Shown piece by piece: positions 50,974 through 59,416 of a stretch of 64,000 nt of DNA. The stretch lies in assembly GCF_001902635.1 (NCBI RefSeq), contig NZ_MJAO01000023.1, forward strand, positions 1 through 64,000. The letters run 5' to 3'. Under the pieces are notes generated by a model, which worked only from the letters and a program-made list of their open reading frames with translations, did no database searches and was not told where the DNA came from. How positions within the stretch are numbered: position 1 is the first letter of the stretch; each line of letters opens with the position of its first letter. This DNA comes from Serratia marcescens (GTDB lineage: Bacteria > Pseudomonadota > Gammaproteobacteria > Enterobacterales > Enterobacteriaceae). Both the position numbers and the translations under genes were made by a program.

Positions 50974-51685
50974 CGTACTGATTGTCGACGACGACCCGAT
51001 GGTGGCAGAGCTGAACAAGTATTACCTGAGCCAGGTCAGCGGTTTTCACTGCCAGGCGACGGTCGCCACCCTGAGCCAGGCGCGCGCCCTGCTGGCCGAC
51101 GCCAGCGTCAGCATCGATCTGGTGCTGTTGGATATCTATATGCAGCAGGAGAACGGGCTGGATCTGCTGCCCGGCCTGCGCGAGCTGGGCGAGAAAACCG
51201 ATGTGATCATCATCTCCTCCGCCAGCGACGTGAACACGGTGCAAAAAGCGCTGCACTACGGCGTGGTGGATTATCTGATCAAGCCGTTCCAGTTCAGCCG
51301 CTTCAAGGAGGCGCTGAGCCACTACCGGCAGCAGTCGCAGATTCTAGCACAGCGCGAGTTTTCGCAGGCCGACGTCGATAGCCTGCTGCGCCGCCAGCCC
51401 GGCGGCCAGGAGAGCAAGAAGCTGCCGAAGGGGCTGACCAGCATCACCCTGAGCACGGTCTGCGAGTGGATCGAACAGCAGCGCGACAGCGAGTTCTCCA
51501 CCGACAACCTGGCCAACGCCATCGGCATTTCACGGGTATCCTGCCGCAAATACCTCATCTATCTGGCGGAGAGCGGCATTCTCGGCACCCGCATTCTGTA
51601 CGGCGCCACCGGCCGGCCGGTCTATTTGTATCAGCTGAAACCGGATGCGATCGCCATGTTGAAAGAGCACTGCCGCCCGGCATAA
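50966..51685 (+). CDS. dcuR: DcuR, response regulator
   Basis: CitB/DcuR-type regulator of 239 residues. The receiver domain has the acidic pair DDD at 8-10, phosphoacceptor Asp56 in LLDIYMQ and Lys in IKPFQ. The C-terminal HTH covers about 180-215 (STDNLANAIGISRVSCRKYLIYL). It should activate C4-dicarboxylate uptake and fumarate respiration genes when DcuS senses fumarate or succinate. Confidence 0.92.
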   Translation: MINVLIVDDDPMVAELNKYYLSQVSGFHCQATVATLSQARALLADASVSIDLVLLDIYMQQENGLDLLPGLRELGEKTDVIIISSASDVNTVQKALHYGVVDYLIKPFQFSRFKEALSHYRQQSQILAQREFSQADVDSLLRRQPGGQESKKLPKGLTSITLSTVCEWIEQQRDSEFSTDNLANAIGISRVSCRKYLIYLAESGILGTRILYGATGRPVYLYQLKPDAIAMLKEHCRPA

Positions 51686-51689
51686 ACGA

Positions 51690-51713
51690 CGCCGGGCGCT
51701 GACGGCGCCCGGA
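51690..51713. terminator. Hairpin after dcuR
   Basis: A GC-rich stem of CCGGGCGC with GCGCCCGG and a short loop between convergent dcuR and the small exported-protein gene. No T run. Confidence 0.5.
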
Positions 51714-51722
51714 CGTTGAAGA

Positions 51723-52058
51723 CTAGAAGTTGGGAATGTAACACTTCACCTCGCGGTGAGGATCCTTCGAGTGTATCCGCAGGCAGTGCTGCTTTCTCTG
51801 CTGCTGCGCCAGATGACGCTGCTGCCGCTTGGCGCTCTCTACCGCCTCGCGTTGCTGCTCTCGCGCCAGCGCCTGTTCATTAGCCTGCGTCAGGTGATCG
51901 ACGTTCCACACCTGGTGGCGCAATGCACCGCGCTTTTTTTGGTACTCCTCGGGGACCTTACTGTCTTTCGGCGGCGCCGCGTGGTATTCCAAATCCACCC
52001 GCGCCTGTGCGAAACAAGAGCAGCACAGGGCCACGCCGGCCAACACTATCCTTTTCAT
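51723..52058 (-). CDS. Small exported protein, unknown function
   Basis: A 111-residue protein with a signal peptide (MKRIVLAGVALCCSCFAQA). The mature part has a proline/lysine segment (AAPPKDSKVPEEYQKKRGA), then a long Gln/Arg-rich helix (QANEQALAREQQREAVESAK), and ends in two cysteines in KQHCLRIHSKDPHREVKCYIPNF. AAGGA precedes the chosen ATG at 52056-52058. No family recognised. Confidence 0.6.
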   Translation of the reverse strand: MKRIVLAGVALCCSCFAQARVDLEYHAAPPKDSKVPEEYQKKRGALRHQVWNVDHLTQANEQALAREQQREAVESAKRQQRHLAQQQRKQHCLRIHSKDPHREVKCYIPNF

Positions 52059-52100
52059 CAATGATTCCTTATACATCGCTATAATCCGTGCCAACTCGCC

Positions 52101-52400
52101 TCAACAGCCATTCGGCGCCGGTTTTTCCTCCGAGCGCGGCTCACGCTGCCCGCCGGTGACGGGCGTTTTTCCGGGCTCAATGCCGCACTCCGCCAGCCGC
52201 GCCAGCTCTTCCGCATCGCGCTCTGTCGGCGGCGCTTCCTCGCTCATTTCCTGCCGCAGATCCTGTGCCAGCGCTTTCAGCCGTTTTTGAAACAGCACCG
52301 GCGACACCCCGTCACACTGCCTGTCGTAGCGCGCCGCGCCGGCATGTTGGCTCACCGGCAGCAATAGCAAGAGAAAGATCGCGGCCATGTCCTTCGCCAT
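52101..52400 (-). CDS. Small exported protein, unknown function
   Basis: A 99-residue protein with a signal peptide (MAKDMAAIFLLLLLPVSQHAGA). The acidic, helical mature part ends in AECGIEPGKTPVTGGQREP and a C-terminal cysteine. GGAG lies 7 bases before the ATG at 52398-52400; a TTG two codons earlier is less likely. It is 42 bp upstream of the previous gene in the same direction, so the two may be co-transcribed. Confidence 0.55.
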   Translation of the reverse strand: MAKDMAAIFLLLLLPVSQHAGAARYDRQCDGVSPVLFQKRLKALAQDLRQEMSEEAPPTERDAEELARLAECGIEPGKTPVTGGQREPRSEEKPAPNGC

Positions 52401-52570
52401 GGGCAACTCCTTTAATTACGCCGAAATAAACCGGCAGTTCCCTATAAGGAAAACGAATTGTTTGTTAACGCAAGAATAGTCGGGCCACAGCAGAATAACG
52501 GAGGAAAGGTAAACCATCCGACAATATAGACAGAACGAGCACGTTAATTTGGCAGAATATATTTAGCGGC

Positions 52571-52789
52571 TTAACGATCTGATATTTTCGACCAATCGAA
52601 AGTGCCGCCAATGCCGACGTTGCCCTCATTTAATACCGATGAAGCGGACTCGCCCGCCATGATACGCTGCCGCTGCTCCCGCGTTGCAGGCTGTGGCTGC
52701 GACCAGTCAGGGGAAGACGACGTCGGCTGAATCGCGCCGCAGCCGCTCAACAAAAATAACGATACCGGAACCCAACAACGCCATGTCAT
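52571..52789 (-). CDS. Small lipoprotein, unknown function
   Basis: A 72-residue lipoprotein: signal MTWRCWVPVSLFLLSGC with the lipobox LLSGC (Cys17). The mature part is short and polar (TSSSPDWSQPQPATREQRQR) and ends NVGIGGTFDWSKISDR. AGGAG stands 7 bases before the ATG. No family recognised; third in a row of small envelope-targeted proteins on this strand. Confidence 0.6.
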   Translation of the reverse strand: MTWRCWVPVSLFLLSGCGAIQPTSSSPDWSQPQPATREQRQRIMAGESASSVLNEGNVGIGGTFDWSKISDR

Positions 52790-52968
52790 AGATTTCTCCT
52801 TAAAGGAAATAAAATACCCGCAGCCGACGGCGCGGGTAAATAAAAAATGACTTTCTTTAGTTTAAAAACCGCCATTATTTAATGGACATGATGCCGATGT
52901 TAATCTCTCGGTTCATCTGTTAACCTGGAATAAACATTTTTGGTTCGCCGCCAGATAAATAGCAGGCA

Positions 52969-52994
52969 TAAAAAAGGCCGGGATAACCCGACCT
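52969..52994 (-). terminator. Terminator after fabV
   Basis: On the minus strand AAGGTCGGG-TTAT-CCCGGCCTT followed by TTTTA, about 20 bp after the fabV stop. Confidence 0.85.
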
Positions 52995-53014
52995 TGTTTG
53001 ACCGCTCGACGCGC

Positions 53015-54214
53015 TTAGACCAGTTCGATCACGTCGAAGTTGGCTTCGCCGCTCAGATCGGCGTCGTAGTCAACGCCCTGGAGGCCAAAGCCGAACAGGC
53101 GCAGGAACTCTGCCTTGTAGCCCTGGTAATCCGTCAGTTCGTTGATGTTGTTGTCGTTCAGCTGCTGCCAGATTTCACGGCAGGTTTCCTGCACGGCGTC
53201 GCGCAGTTCCCAGTCATCCAGACGCAGACGGTGTTTCTCGTCGGTGTCCGGCGCCACGCCGCTGAACAGCTTGGTGGCGAACAGACGCTGGATCTGCTCG
53301 ATGCAGCCTTCGTGAATGCCCTGCTCCTTCATGATCTTGAACACGATGGAGATATACAGCGGCATGACCGGAATGGCGGAGGAGGCCTGAGTCACCACCG
53401 ACTTGAGCACCGCAACGTAAGCCGCGCCGCCTTTGGCCTGCAGCTTCTGATTGATGGCGTGTGCCGCGCGATCCAGATCTTCTTTCGCCTTGCCCAGCGT
53501 ACCGTGCCAGTAGATTGGCCAAGTCAGATCGGTACCGATGTAGGAGTAAGCGACAGACTGCGCGTTATCCGCCAGCACGCCCGCTTCGTCCAGCGCGTCC
53601 ATCCACAGCTGCCAGTCCTGGCCGCCCATCACCTTCACGGTGTCGGCGATTTCTTGCTCGTTGGCCGGCTCGACCACGGCTTCAACCAGCACGTCTTTGT
53701 TGGTGTCCAACGCGACGGATTTGTACGGCTCGCCGATCGGCTTCAGTGCGGAACGCACCACTTCGCCGGTTTCCGGCATTTTACGCACCGGTGAAGCCAG
53801 CGAGTAAACCACCAGGTCAATCTGGCCCAGGTCTTTTTTGATCAGATCGATCACGGTTTGACGGCATTCGTTGGAGAATGCGTCGCCGTTGATGCTTTTC
53901 GCGTACAGGCCTTCTTCTTTAGCTGCCTTGTCGAAACCGGCGGAGTTGTACCAACCGGCAGAACCGGTTTTGCCTTCGCTGCCAGGCTTCTCGAAAAATA
54001 CGCCGATGGTGGCCGCACCGCTGCCGAAAGCGGCGTTGATGCGCGAGGCCAGACCGTAACCGGTGGATGCACCAATGACCAGCACCTTTTTAGGCCCGTT
54101 TTTCAGTTCGCCGCGCGACTTAACGTAGGCGATTTGCTCACGGACGTTGGCTTCACAGCCTGCCGGGTGAGCGGTGGTGCAGATAAAACCACGAATTTTA
54201 GGTTTGATAATCAT
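53015..54214 (-). CDS. fabV: FabV, NADH-dependent trans-2-enoyl-ACP reductase
   Basis: Last step of each fatty-acid elongation cycle. A 399-residue protein with the FabV start [20 protein letters not shown], the NADH motif [14 protein letters not shown], and the Tyr-X8-Lys-type active site in [22 protein letters not shown]. FabV enzymes are naturally insensitive to triclosan, unlike FabI; E. coli lacks fabV. Whether the strain also has fabI cannot be seen here. Confidence 0.95.
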   Translation of the reverse strand: MIIKPKIRGFICTTAHPAGCEANVREQIAYVKSRGELKNGPKKVLVIGASTGYGLASRINAAFGSGAATIGVFFEKPGSEGKTGSAGWYNSAGFDKAAKEEGLYAKSINGDAFSNECRQTVIDLIKKDLGQIDLVVYSLASPVRKMPETGEVVRSALKPIGEPYKSVALDTNKDVLVEAVVEPANEQEIADTVKVMGGQDWQLWMDALDEAGVLADNAQSVAYSYIGTDLTWPIYWHGTLGKAKEDLDRAAHAINQKLQAKGGAAYVAVLKSVVTQASSAIPVMPLYISIVFKIMKEQGIHEGCIEQIQRLFATKLFSGVAPDTDEKHRLRLDDWELRDAVQETCREIWQQLNDNNINELTDYQGYKAEFLRLFGFGLQGVDYDADLSGEANFDVIELV

Positions 54215-54352
54215 AGTAATTTTTTCTTGGTAGCTAAAAACCGAAGGACAATATACCTGATTTTCTCGATATACTTAAGAAAGTGCGAAAACAAGCGCAG
54301 TGAACAGACCAGTCGGGGCCGCAACCCCGTGCCAGTGAAGGAGCCGTACCGG

Positions 54353-55252
54353 GTGAATGCCATTCCCAAAATACATGCCGATGAGGCCGAGATTTCCCTC
54401 CCCCATGTCCGAGCGATGCTCGCCGAACAGTTCCCGGTCTGGGCGGCGTGGCCCATCGAGCTCGTCACCACCGGCGGCACCGACAACGTGATGCTGCGGC
54501 TCGGCGACGAACTGTTCATTCGCCTGCCGCGTACCGCCTCGGCGGCCGAAGCGCTGGCGCGCGAGAACCGCTACCCGGCATTGCTGGCGCCTCATCTGCC
54601 AGTGCCGATTTCCGCGCCCTTGGCCCAGGGCAAGCCGAACGGCCACTATCCTTTCGCCTGGAGCATCGGCCGCTGGATCACCGGCCGCACGCCCGCCAGT
54701 GGCGAGTGCAGCCCGCTGCTGGCGACGCAATTGGGTGAGTTCGTGCGCGCACTCCACGCCATCCCAACCGCAGGCCACGCGATCAGCGCTTATCGCGGCG
54801 GCCCGGTCAGCGCCAGAGACGCCCTCACGCGCGAATCCATCGCCCAGTGCGCCCCTCACCTCGACGCTGCCGCCCTGCTGCAAGCGTGGGACAGCGTGAG
54901 CCAGGTGCGGGAAAACACCGCCGGCGAATGCTGGCTGCACACGGACATTCAGCCCGGCAATCTGCTGGTCGACAACGGTGAGCTGGCGGCGGTGATCGAC
55001 TGGGGCGGTATCGCCATCGGCGATCCTGCGGTCGATATGATCGTTGCCTGGAACCTGATGGGAGCGGAAGCCCGCGAACATTTCCGCCAGGCGGTGAAGG
55101 TGGACGATGAGACCTGGCGGCGCGGCCGCGCCTGGGCGCTGTCGATTGGCGTTATCGCTTACGCCTACTATGCCGATAAGGAACCTTCGCTGACGCGCAC
55201 CTCACGCTACCAGCTGGAGCAGGTTGCAGCGGAGATGGGATTAACGCTATAA
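54353..55252 (+). CDS. Aminoglycoside phosphotransferase-family kinase
   Basis: APH/choline-kinase fold protein of 299 residues. The N-lobe has VTTGGTDNVMLRLGDELFIRLPRT, the catalytic loop is LHTDIQPGNLLV, and the metal-binding aspartate lies in VIDWGGIAIGDPAVD. The start is GTG at 54353 with AAGGAG 9 bases upstream; a GTG at 54335 is also in frame. Chromosomal members of this type often have unknown substrates, so drug resistance should not be assumed. Confidence 0.8.
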   Translation: MNAIPKIHADEAEISLPHVRAMLAEQFPVWAAWPIELVTTGGTDNVMLRLGDELFIRLPRTASAAEALARENRYPALLAPHLPVPISAPLAQGKPNGHYPFAWSIGRWITGRTPASGECSPLLATQLGEFVRALHAIPTAGHAISAYRGGPVSARDALTRESIAQCAPHLDAAALLQAWDSVSQVRENTAGECWLHTDIQPGNLLVDNGELAAVIDWGGIAIGDPAVDMIVAWNLMGAEAREHFRQAVKVDDETWRRGRAWALSIGVIAYAYYADKEPSLTRTSRYQLEQVAAEMGLTL

Positions 55253-55257
55253 AACAG

Positions 55258-55284
55258 CAGGCCGGGCGCACTTCGCCCGGCCTG
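55258..55284. terminator. Two-way terminator between convergent genes
   Basis: CAGGCCGGGCG and CGCCCGGCCTG make a perfect 11-bp stem with a 5-nt loop between the kinase gene and the lipoprotein gene. Confidence 0.8.
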
Positions 55285-55291
55285 ATAATCA

Positions 55292-55642
55292 TTACGCCTT
55301 GTTCTTTTCCAACTGCTCGATCAGCGTGTAACGCAGCGATGAGGCATCGGCCGGCACGTTCTCTACCGGGGTGACGCGCACCTTCAGCCGATACTGATAA
55401 CCCGGCTCGAAGGTAAAGCCTTCAATGCCGGTATAGAACAACTCCCACGGCTGCTGCGCGGAACGGCGCACCTGCATGCACTTCATCGGGCCGACGCCCA
55501 CGCAGTCCACCAGCGCACTGTTCACCAGCAACACTTCCGTTTGGCTGCCTTTCTCGTTTGCGGGCTGATTCATCGAGGTTCCCTCTTGGCTGCAGCCGGC
55601 CAACGCGGCCAACGCAACAAATAACAACGCTTTAATTTTCAA
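55292..55642 (-). CDS. DUF4377-type lipoprotein
   Basis: Lipoprotein with signal LKIKALLFVALAALAGC (lipobox LAGC). The mature part has VGVGPMKCMQVRRSAQQPWELFYTGIEGF and YRLKVRVTPVENVPADASSLRYTLIEQ, the pattern of DUF4377 (HslJ-like) domains. The start is uncertain: TTG at 55642 gives 116 residues and a normal signal, while an ATG at 55684 would add 14 residues before it. Function unknown. Confidence 0.65.
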   Translation of the reverse strand: MKIKALLFVALAALAGCSQEGTSMNQPANEKGSQTEVLLVNSALVDCVGVGPMKCMQVRRSAQQPWELFYTGIEGFTFEPGYQYRLKVRVTPVENVPADASSLRYTLIEQLEKNKA

Positions 55643-55756
55643 TGTACTGCACCAATAGTCATGTAGGTCAGGCGATCCTAACAAATTGACCGGCGGAATT
55701 GAACCTTGCTTCGTTCTTCCGCTAGCGACGATTGTTCGCGCCGATCTCCACTCAAG

Positions 55757-55779
55757 GAAAAAGGCCGCTGACGGCGGCC
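55757..55779 (-). terminator. Terminator after the 90-residue island protein gene
   Basis: GGCCGC-CGTCA-GCGGCC followed by TTTTTCC on the minus strand. It closes the two-gene esterase unit and marks the near-left limit of the AT-rich island. Confidence 0.85.
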
Positions 55780-55789
55780 CAGTCAGATT

Positions 55790-56062
55790 TTATAGCGTAT
55801 GCGCACGGGAAATAACCGCTGCCCCCACTAGAGCATGCTCCATCGGATGAAAAACATGCCTCCCAAATACAATATCCTGCAACTGATATTCGTAAACCGG
55901 ACTGATTAAGCCCCCCTTATTGTTTACTTGACGTTTTTTAACCGACGCTTCTTGGCGTCTGCCGTATATGCCAAGATACCTCATATTATTCTGTTGAATA
56001 TGCGCCAATGCTGAATCAGCTGTAACGCACTGCGCTTTATACAGACCAAGGATTTCTTTCAT
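55790..56062 (-). CDS. Small protein downstream of the SGNH esterase gene
   Basis: A 90-residue soluble protein (MKEILGLYKAQCVTADSALAHI at the start). Its start overlaps the esterase stop by 4 bases (ATGA), so it is translationally coupled and probably works with it. It has no signal peptide or recognised domain. In phages such a place is often held by a small chaperone or tail accessory protein; that is a guess. Confidence 0.6.
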   Translation of the reverse strand: MKEILGLYKAQCVTADSALAHIQQNNMRYLGIYGRRQEASVKKRQVNNKGGLISPVYEYQLQDIVFGRHVFHPMEHALVGAAVISRAHTL

Positions 56063-57924
56063 TTCCCTACGCCCATATCTTCAGTAAACATCCAGCACCA
56101 GTTGTGCAACGGATACTCCGGTTCACTTGCCGACACATAAATCTTTTCATTATTCCCTGCGGTATCGCATAGATTCCCGCGCATACCGTGCGTGCGACCT
56201 AAACCTGAACCATCTGCGGCATTAGGATCACCTATTTGTCCCGTTTGCCCATACATCAAAACAACACCTTGTTGCGGAACATCGGTATAGCGAATTTCGA
56301 TCGTGTCATCAGAGACAAGACGAACGCGGTCAATGCCGATCGGTGTACCGTCTGCCTGCTCAGCGCTAAATCCGTAATTTGTCGATGCAACTACAAACTC
56401 AGTATTGAATTGCAGCGGGTAACCTTGCGGTAAATTGAACTGTACAAAGCTAAACTTTCCCGTTGTTGTCATCTTTATCGGGTGGAGGATATCCCAATAT
56501 CCCATATCAAGAATGCCACGACGAGTTTTTTCATAGTATGCCCCCACTTTTATTTGAGATTCTTTTGTCCAGTGTGCCACATCGATAAAGTCGCAGATAT
56601 AGGTTGGACAGGTGCCGGCATACGTACATTTGCCGTTGGTAACAATCTTATACTGGCGAAGCCCAATATTCGGCTTTCCTTTTAGTGCAGGATAACGCAT
56701 ATAGTTATTTATCTGATTTGTAATCCATACGGGCTCAACGTTAACGCCAGTGGCAGAGAGAATATCAGCGTTATAATCCGTCCGAAGTTTTTCGACGGCT
56801 GTTTCCCAAACATCAGGATTAGTTGCCAAACCGTCGTCACTGCCCCCCTGGGACCAGCCCAGGGCCGGGAAGTGGTACGCCTCCCCCATGCTTGCAAGCA
56901 GATTGATCAGCGCGACATGTTGTTTAATCATTCTATTATATGATGCACTCTCTTTTTTCAGCATATCTATAGCCGCCCCACCGGCACCATTAACTGTGTA
57001 TATGTTTTTAATATCTCGATTTGGGTATGCTGATTTTATATATGCACGGGCACCAATCGCCATCCCAGAGCAGTATGTTTCACCTGATGCGTGCTCATGC
57101 ATTGAGACAAGGGAATTATAGTATTCTTTTTCTGGTACTAATGTACTACATCCCGGTGTGCCAAATGACCGCAAACCACCGGCGAACATTAAACTATTGT
57201 CATCAAATGAAAAACTATGAACAACCCCATTAGTTGTCCCTATAACCTGCGACTGGCCATAAAATGCAACGTGCACAAATCCAGAAATGAAGCCAACCTT
57301 AAGCCGTTTTTCTCCACCGGGCGTCACTTTTCCGAGCATGTCTTGAATGGCAATCCTACCAAACCTTATCTTTTTGACATCAAGCTCAATGCCGTGAAGT
57401 GCGCTGTTACTATCGAGAATAAGGTGTCTACTCCCTACGAAATCTTTAATGTCTAAAGGAGAGCCGCTGGCGGGAACACCCCCACGTCCCACTGCCGATA
57501 AGGCAGATGGCAATCTATCGCTATTTAGTTCAACTACGCTCGTTTTGCCGCCGTCACCTATGCCTAACACGACACCATTTTCATCCATGACCAAAAATTC
57601 ATTTTCGATATAGTCGTTAAACGCGGCAGAAACACCTGCCGCATCCTTAATTTCGAGACAGCACGACTTACCTTCTGGCGTGCCGGCCATGCCAGTTACC
57701 TCACCATCAAGATCTCCTGGCAATGTATAATATGTATTGGCACCCGTAATATTCAGGATGCTATCTGCCACCTGTCTACACATCGTAGGCAAAATAGAGG
57801 GGAATTCATCTAATTCCTCATCATGATGACTATTCAAAGAGTCATCATAGACAAGAGCATTGCCGTTTAAGTCATTTATACAAATTGAAGGGCGATGATT
57901 TCTGGCATTATATCGTTTTGACAT
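56059..57924 (-). CDS. SGNH-hydrolase (esterase) of phage tail-spike or O-antigen type
   Basis: A 621-residue protein when started at the ATG at 57922-57924, which has AGGAAA before it (an ATG at 57951 adds 9 residues). Positions below count from the longer start. An N-terminal region of about 220 residues of unknown fold is followed by an SGNH/sialate-acetylesterase-like domain: nucleophile Ser234 in FYGQSQVIG, the oxyanion block GWSQGGSDD at 365-373, and Asp457/His460 in ICDFIDVAHWT. A beta-rich C-terminus ends in the island. No signal peptide, so phage-particle delivery is likely. Its base composition is lower in GC than the neighbouring core genes. Confidence 0.7.
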   Translation of the reverse strand: MSKRYNARNHRPSICINDLNGNALVYDDSLNSHHDEELDEFPSILPTMCRQVADSILNITGANTYYTLPGDLDGEVTGMAGTPEGKSCCLEIKDAAGVSAAFNDYIENEFLVMDENGVVLGIGDGGKTSVVELNSDRLPSALSAVGRGGVPASGSPLDIKDFVGSRHLILDSNSALHGIELDVKKIRFGRIAIQDMLGKVTPGGEKRLKVGFISGFVHVAFYGQSQVIGTTNGVVHSFSFDDNSLMFAGGLRSFGTPGCSTLVPEKEYYNSLVSMHEHASGETYCSGMAIGARAYIKSAYPNRDIKNIYTVNGAGGAAIDMLKKESASYNRMIKQHVALINLLASMGEAYHFPALGWSQGGSDDGLATNPDVWETAVEKLRTDYNADILSATGVNVEPVWITNQINNYMRYPALKGKPNIGLRQYKIVTNGKCTYAGTCPTYICDFIDVAHWTKESQIKVGAYYEKTRRGILDMGYWDILHPIKMTTTGKFSFVQFNLPQGYPLQFNTEFVVASTNYGFSAEQADGTPIGIDRVRLVSDDTIEIRYTDVPQQGVVLMYGQTGQIGDPNAADGSGLGRTHGMRGNLCDTAGNNEKIYVSASEPEYPLHNWCWMFTEDMGVGK

Positions 57925-57951
57925 ATAATTTCCTGATAGAAATTTTACCAT

Positions 57952-58375
57952 TAAGAGCTATCGATGGCCACCGACGATAAGGAAGGCCACTATCCTTCAG
58001 TTCAATACTGCTTGCACTTTCCTGGCGCAAACAATACTGATAGCAGTATCTAACAGAAACCCGGATGGCATGAATGAACCTATGGTGATTCATGATGAAA
58101 AAAATTGACGCCGGCGCATGACATAGACAGTATGCCTTTGGTTTTAATTAATAATCACCCTCAATTTTTGCAAACAATGCCAAGTGAATTAAATTTTAAA
58201 ATGGTGATTTATGTCATCAACAAATAAAGAGATGTCACAGGAATCGACCTGGCACGCTCAGTATCTGGTTTCCTTATCGCCCTGCTTCACGTTGCTTGCA
58301 GACTGCATGTCGCCAAATGCAGGTGGTTTCAGGGAAAACTGACACATTGCTCCCCCTCCCCTTATTCTTGAACTG
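57952..58375. other. AT-rich stretch between esterase gene and integrase remnant 1
   Basis: 424 bp with no supported gene. It carries the esterase promoter region. A 43-codon plus-strand frame (58211-58342) has no recognisable product. The sequence is probably decayed phage DNA. Confidence 0.45.
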
Positions 58376-58636
58376 AAGTGCATGGGCCTGCGGCATAGCC
58401 CGGATGGTTCGATCCATCCCGACGGGTTAACGAAAAAATTTGTCGCCGCGCGGAAAACATCAGGTTTGGAGTTTCAGGAAAGCCCGCCGACGTTCCACGA
58501 GATCCGAAGCCTGTCCGGCCGCCTGTACGAAAAGCAGAACGACAAGGCATTTGCTCAAAAGCTGCTGGGGCATACAACGGAAATGATGACGCTGACATAT
58601 CTTAAAACGAGGGGGAAAGAGTACGTGATGCTGTAA
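58376..58636 (+). pseudogene. Tyrosine integrase remnant 1 (C-terminal end only)
   Basis: Only the last 85 or so residues of a phage integrase remain. They begin within SPDGSIHPDGLTKKFVAARK and include HEIRSLSGRLYE (box II His-x-x-Arg) and LLGHTTEMMTLTYLKTRG with the final His and the nucleophile Tyr. The core-binding domain and box I arginine are missing, so it cannot act. It is about three-quarters identical in DNA to remnant 2 and, like it, ends just before a copy of the sdsR 3' core. Confidence 0.85.
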
Positions 58637-58713
58637 AAGACCGACTATCAAAATTCGGACATATTTCGGACATTTTCGGACAAACGAAAATAAATCCTTT
58701 AAAATCAACAAAT

Positions 58714-58738
58714 CAAAAAAAGACCGAATACGATTCCT
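58714..58738. repeat. Left copy of the 25-bp sdsR-end core (att-like site)
   Basis: A 25-bp sequence, C plus seven A, then GACCGAATACGATTCCT, identical to 62539-62563. It follows integrase remnant 1 by about 80 bp. It matches the 3' terminator arm of sdsR but is not followed by the rest of that gene, so it is a duplicated attachment core. Confidence 0.85.
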
Positions 58739-59059
58739 TTAATCGAGAGAAAATAAATAAAACAAGCAATTTCAAATAGATAGATTGAAATTTGATTGTA
58801 AAGCCATCAAGAACACCTTCGTTAAGCGTCTTTTGCTTTCAAATAGTTATCAAAAATCTCGGCTTGATTCGAAAAAAATTCGAACGGCTTACGCAGCTAA
58901 TGCTGCACATCCCTAGAAAAAGTTCGAAAATCGTAATGGGGACCGGTCATCATAACGATGTGTGTGTATGAGCGACTCATCGTGTGTAGGTCGAAAATTT
59001 TGCCATCAGTATGATGCGATGGCAAAATATGGAAAACCAACTTTTAAGAATTTTACGCA
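58739..59059. other. AT-rich region upstream of gtrA
   Basis: About 320 bp without a gene. It contains a short repeat pair (CGATGTGTGTG near 58962 and CATCGTGTGTAG near 58979) and a perfect 11-bp hairpin described separately. The gtr promoter should be here. No Dam GATC site lies close to the start, so the OxyR/Dam phase-variation layout of Salmonella gtr operons is not seen. Confidence 0.5.
58997..59028. promoter_or_regulatory. Perfect 11-bp hairpin 31 bases before gtrA
   Basis: ATTTTGCCATC (58997-59007) and GATGGCAAAAT (59018-59028) are exact inverted repeats around a 10-nt spacer. No T run follows, so it is not an ordinary terminator. It may be an operator or an mRNA leader structure controlling gtrA translation. 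Confidence 0.55.
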
Positions 59060-59416
59060 TTGAAGACCTTTATACGTTATGCATCTGTCGGTGTAATCAA
59101 TACCTTGGTTCACTGGGCTGCTTTTGGACTCATGCTCTTTAGCGGCTTCTCACAATCAGTTTCTAATGTTGTCGCTTTCAGCATCGCTGTAACCGTTTCG
59201 TTCTTTGCTAACGCCAAGTGGACGTTCAAAGCGCAAGCTACAACTAACCGCTATACGGTGTATGTGTTGTTTATGGGAGGTATGGCATTCTCTGTCGGTT
59301 GGGCAGCAGATACGCTACATGCAAACCCAATTGTAACTCTCGTTACTTTTTCAGTGATCAGCCTAATCTGTGGCTTCATTTATTCTAAGTTAGTTGTCTT
59401 CAGGGAAGATAAATGA
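59060..59416 (+). CDS. gtrA: GtrA, bactoprenol-linked glucose flippase
   Basis: Small membrane protein of 118 residues with four helices ([69 protein letters not shown]). [11 protein letters not shown] and [11 protein letters not shown] are GtrA hallmarks. It flips undecaprenyl-phosphate-glucose to the periplasm. The frame begins at TTG 59060. It overlaps gtrB by 4 bases. Confidence 0.92.
   Translation: MKTFIRYASVGVINTLVHWAAFGLMLFSGFSQSVSNVVAFSIAVTVSFFANAKWTFKAQATTNRYTVYVLFMGGMAFSVGWAADTLHANPIVTLVTFSVISLICGFIYSKLVVFREDK

Noticed and set aside
54353-55252. Reading the phosphotransferase gene as an aminoglycoside-resistance gene
   Set aside because: Only the kinase fold is clear. It lacks signs of mobile context and the closeness to known resistance enzymes needed for that claim.
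58211-58342. A 43-codon plus-strand frame in the island
   Set aside because: Too short, no clear ribosome site and no recognisable product; likely decayed DNA.
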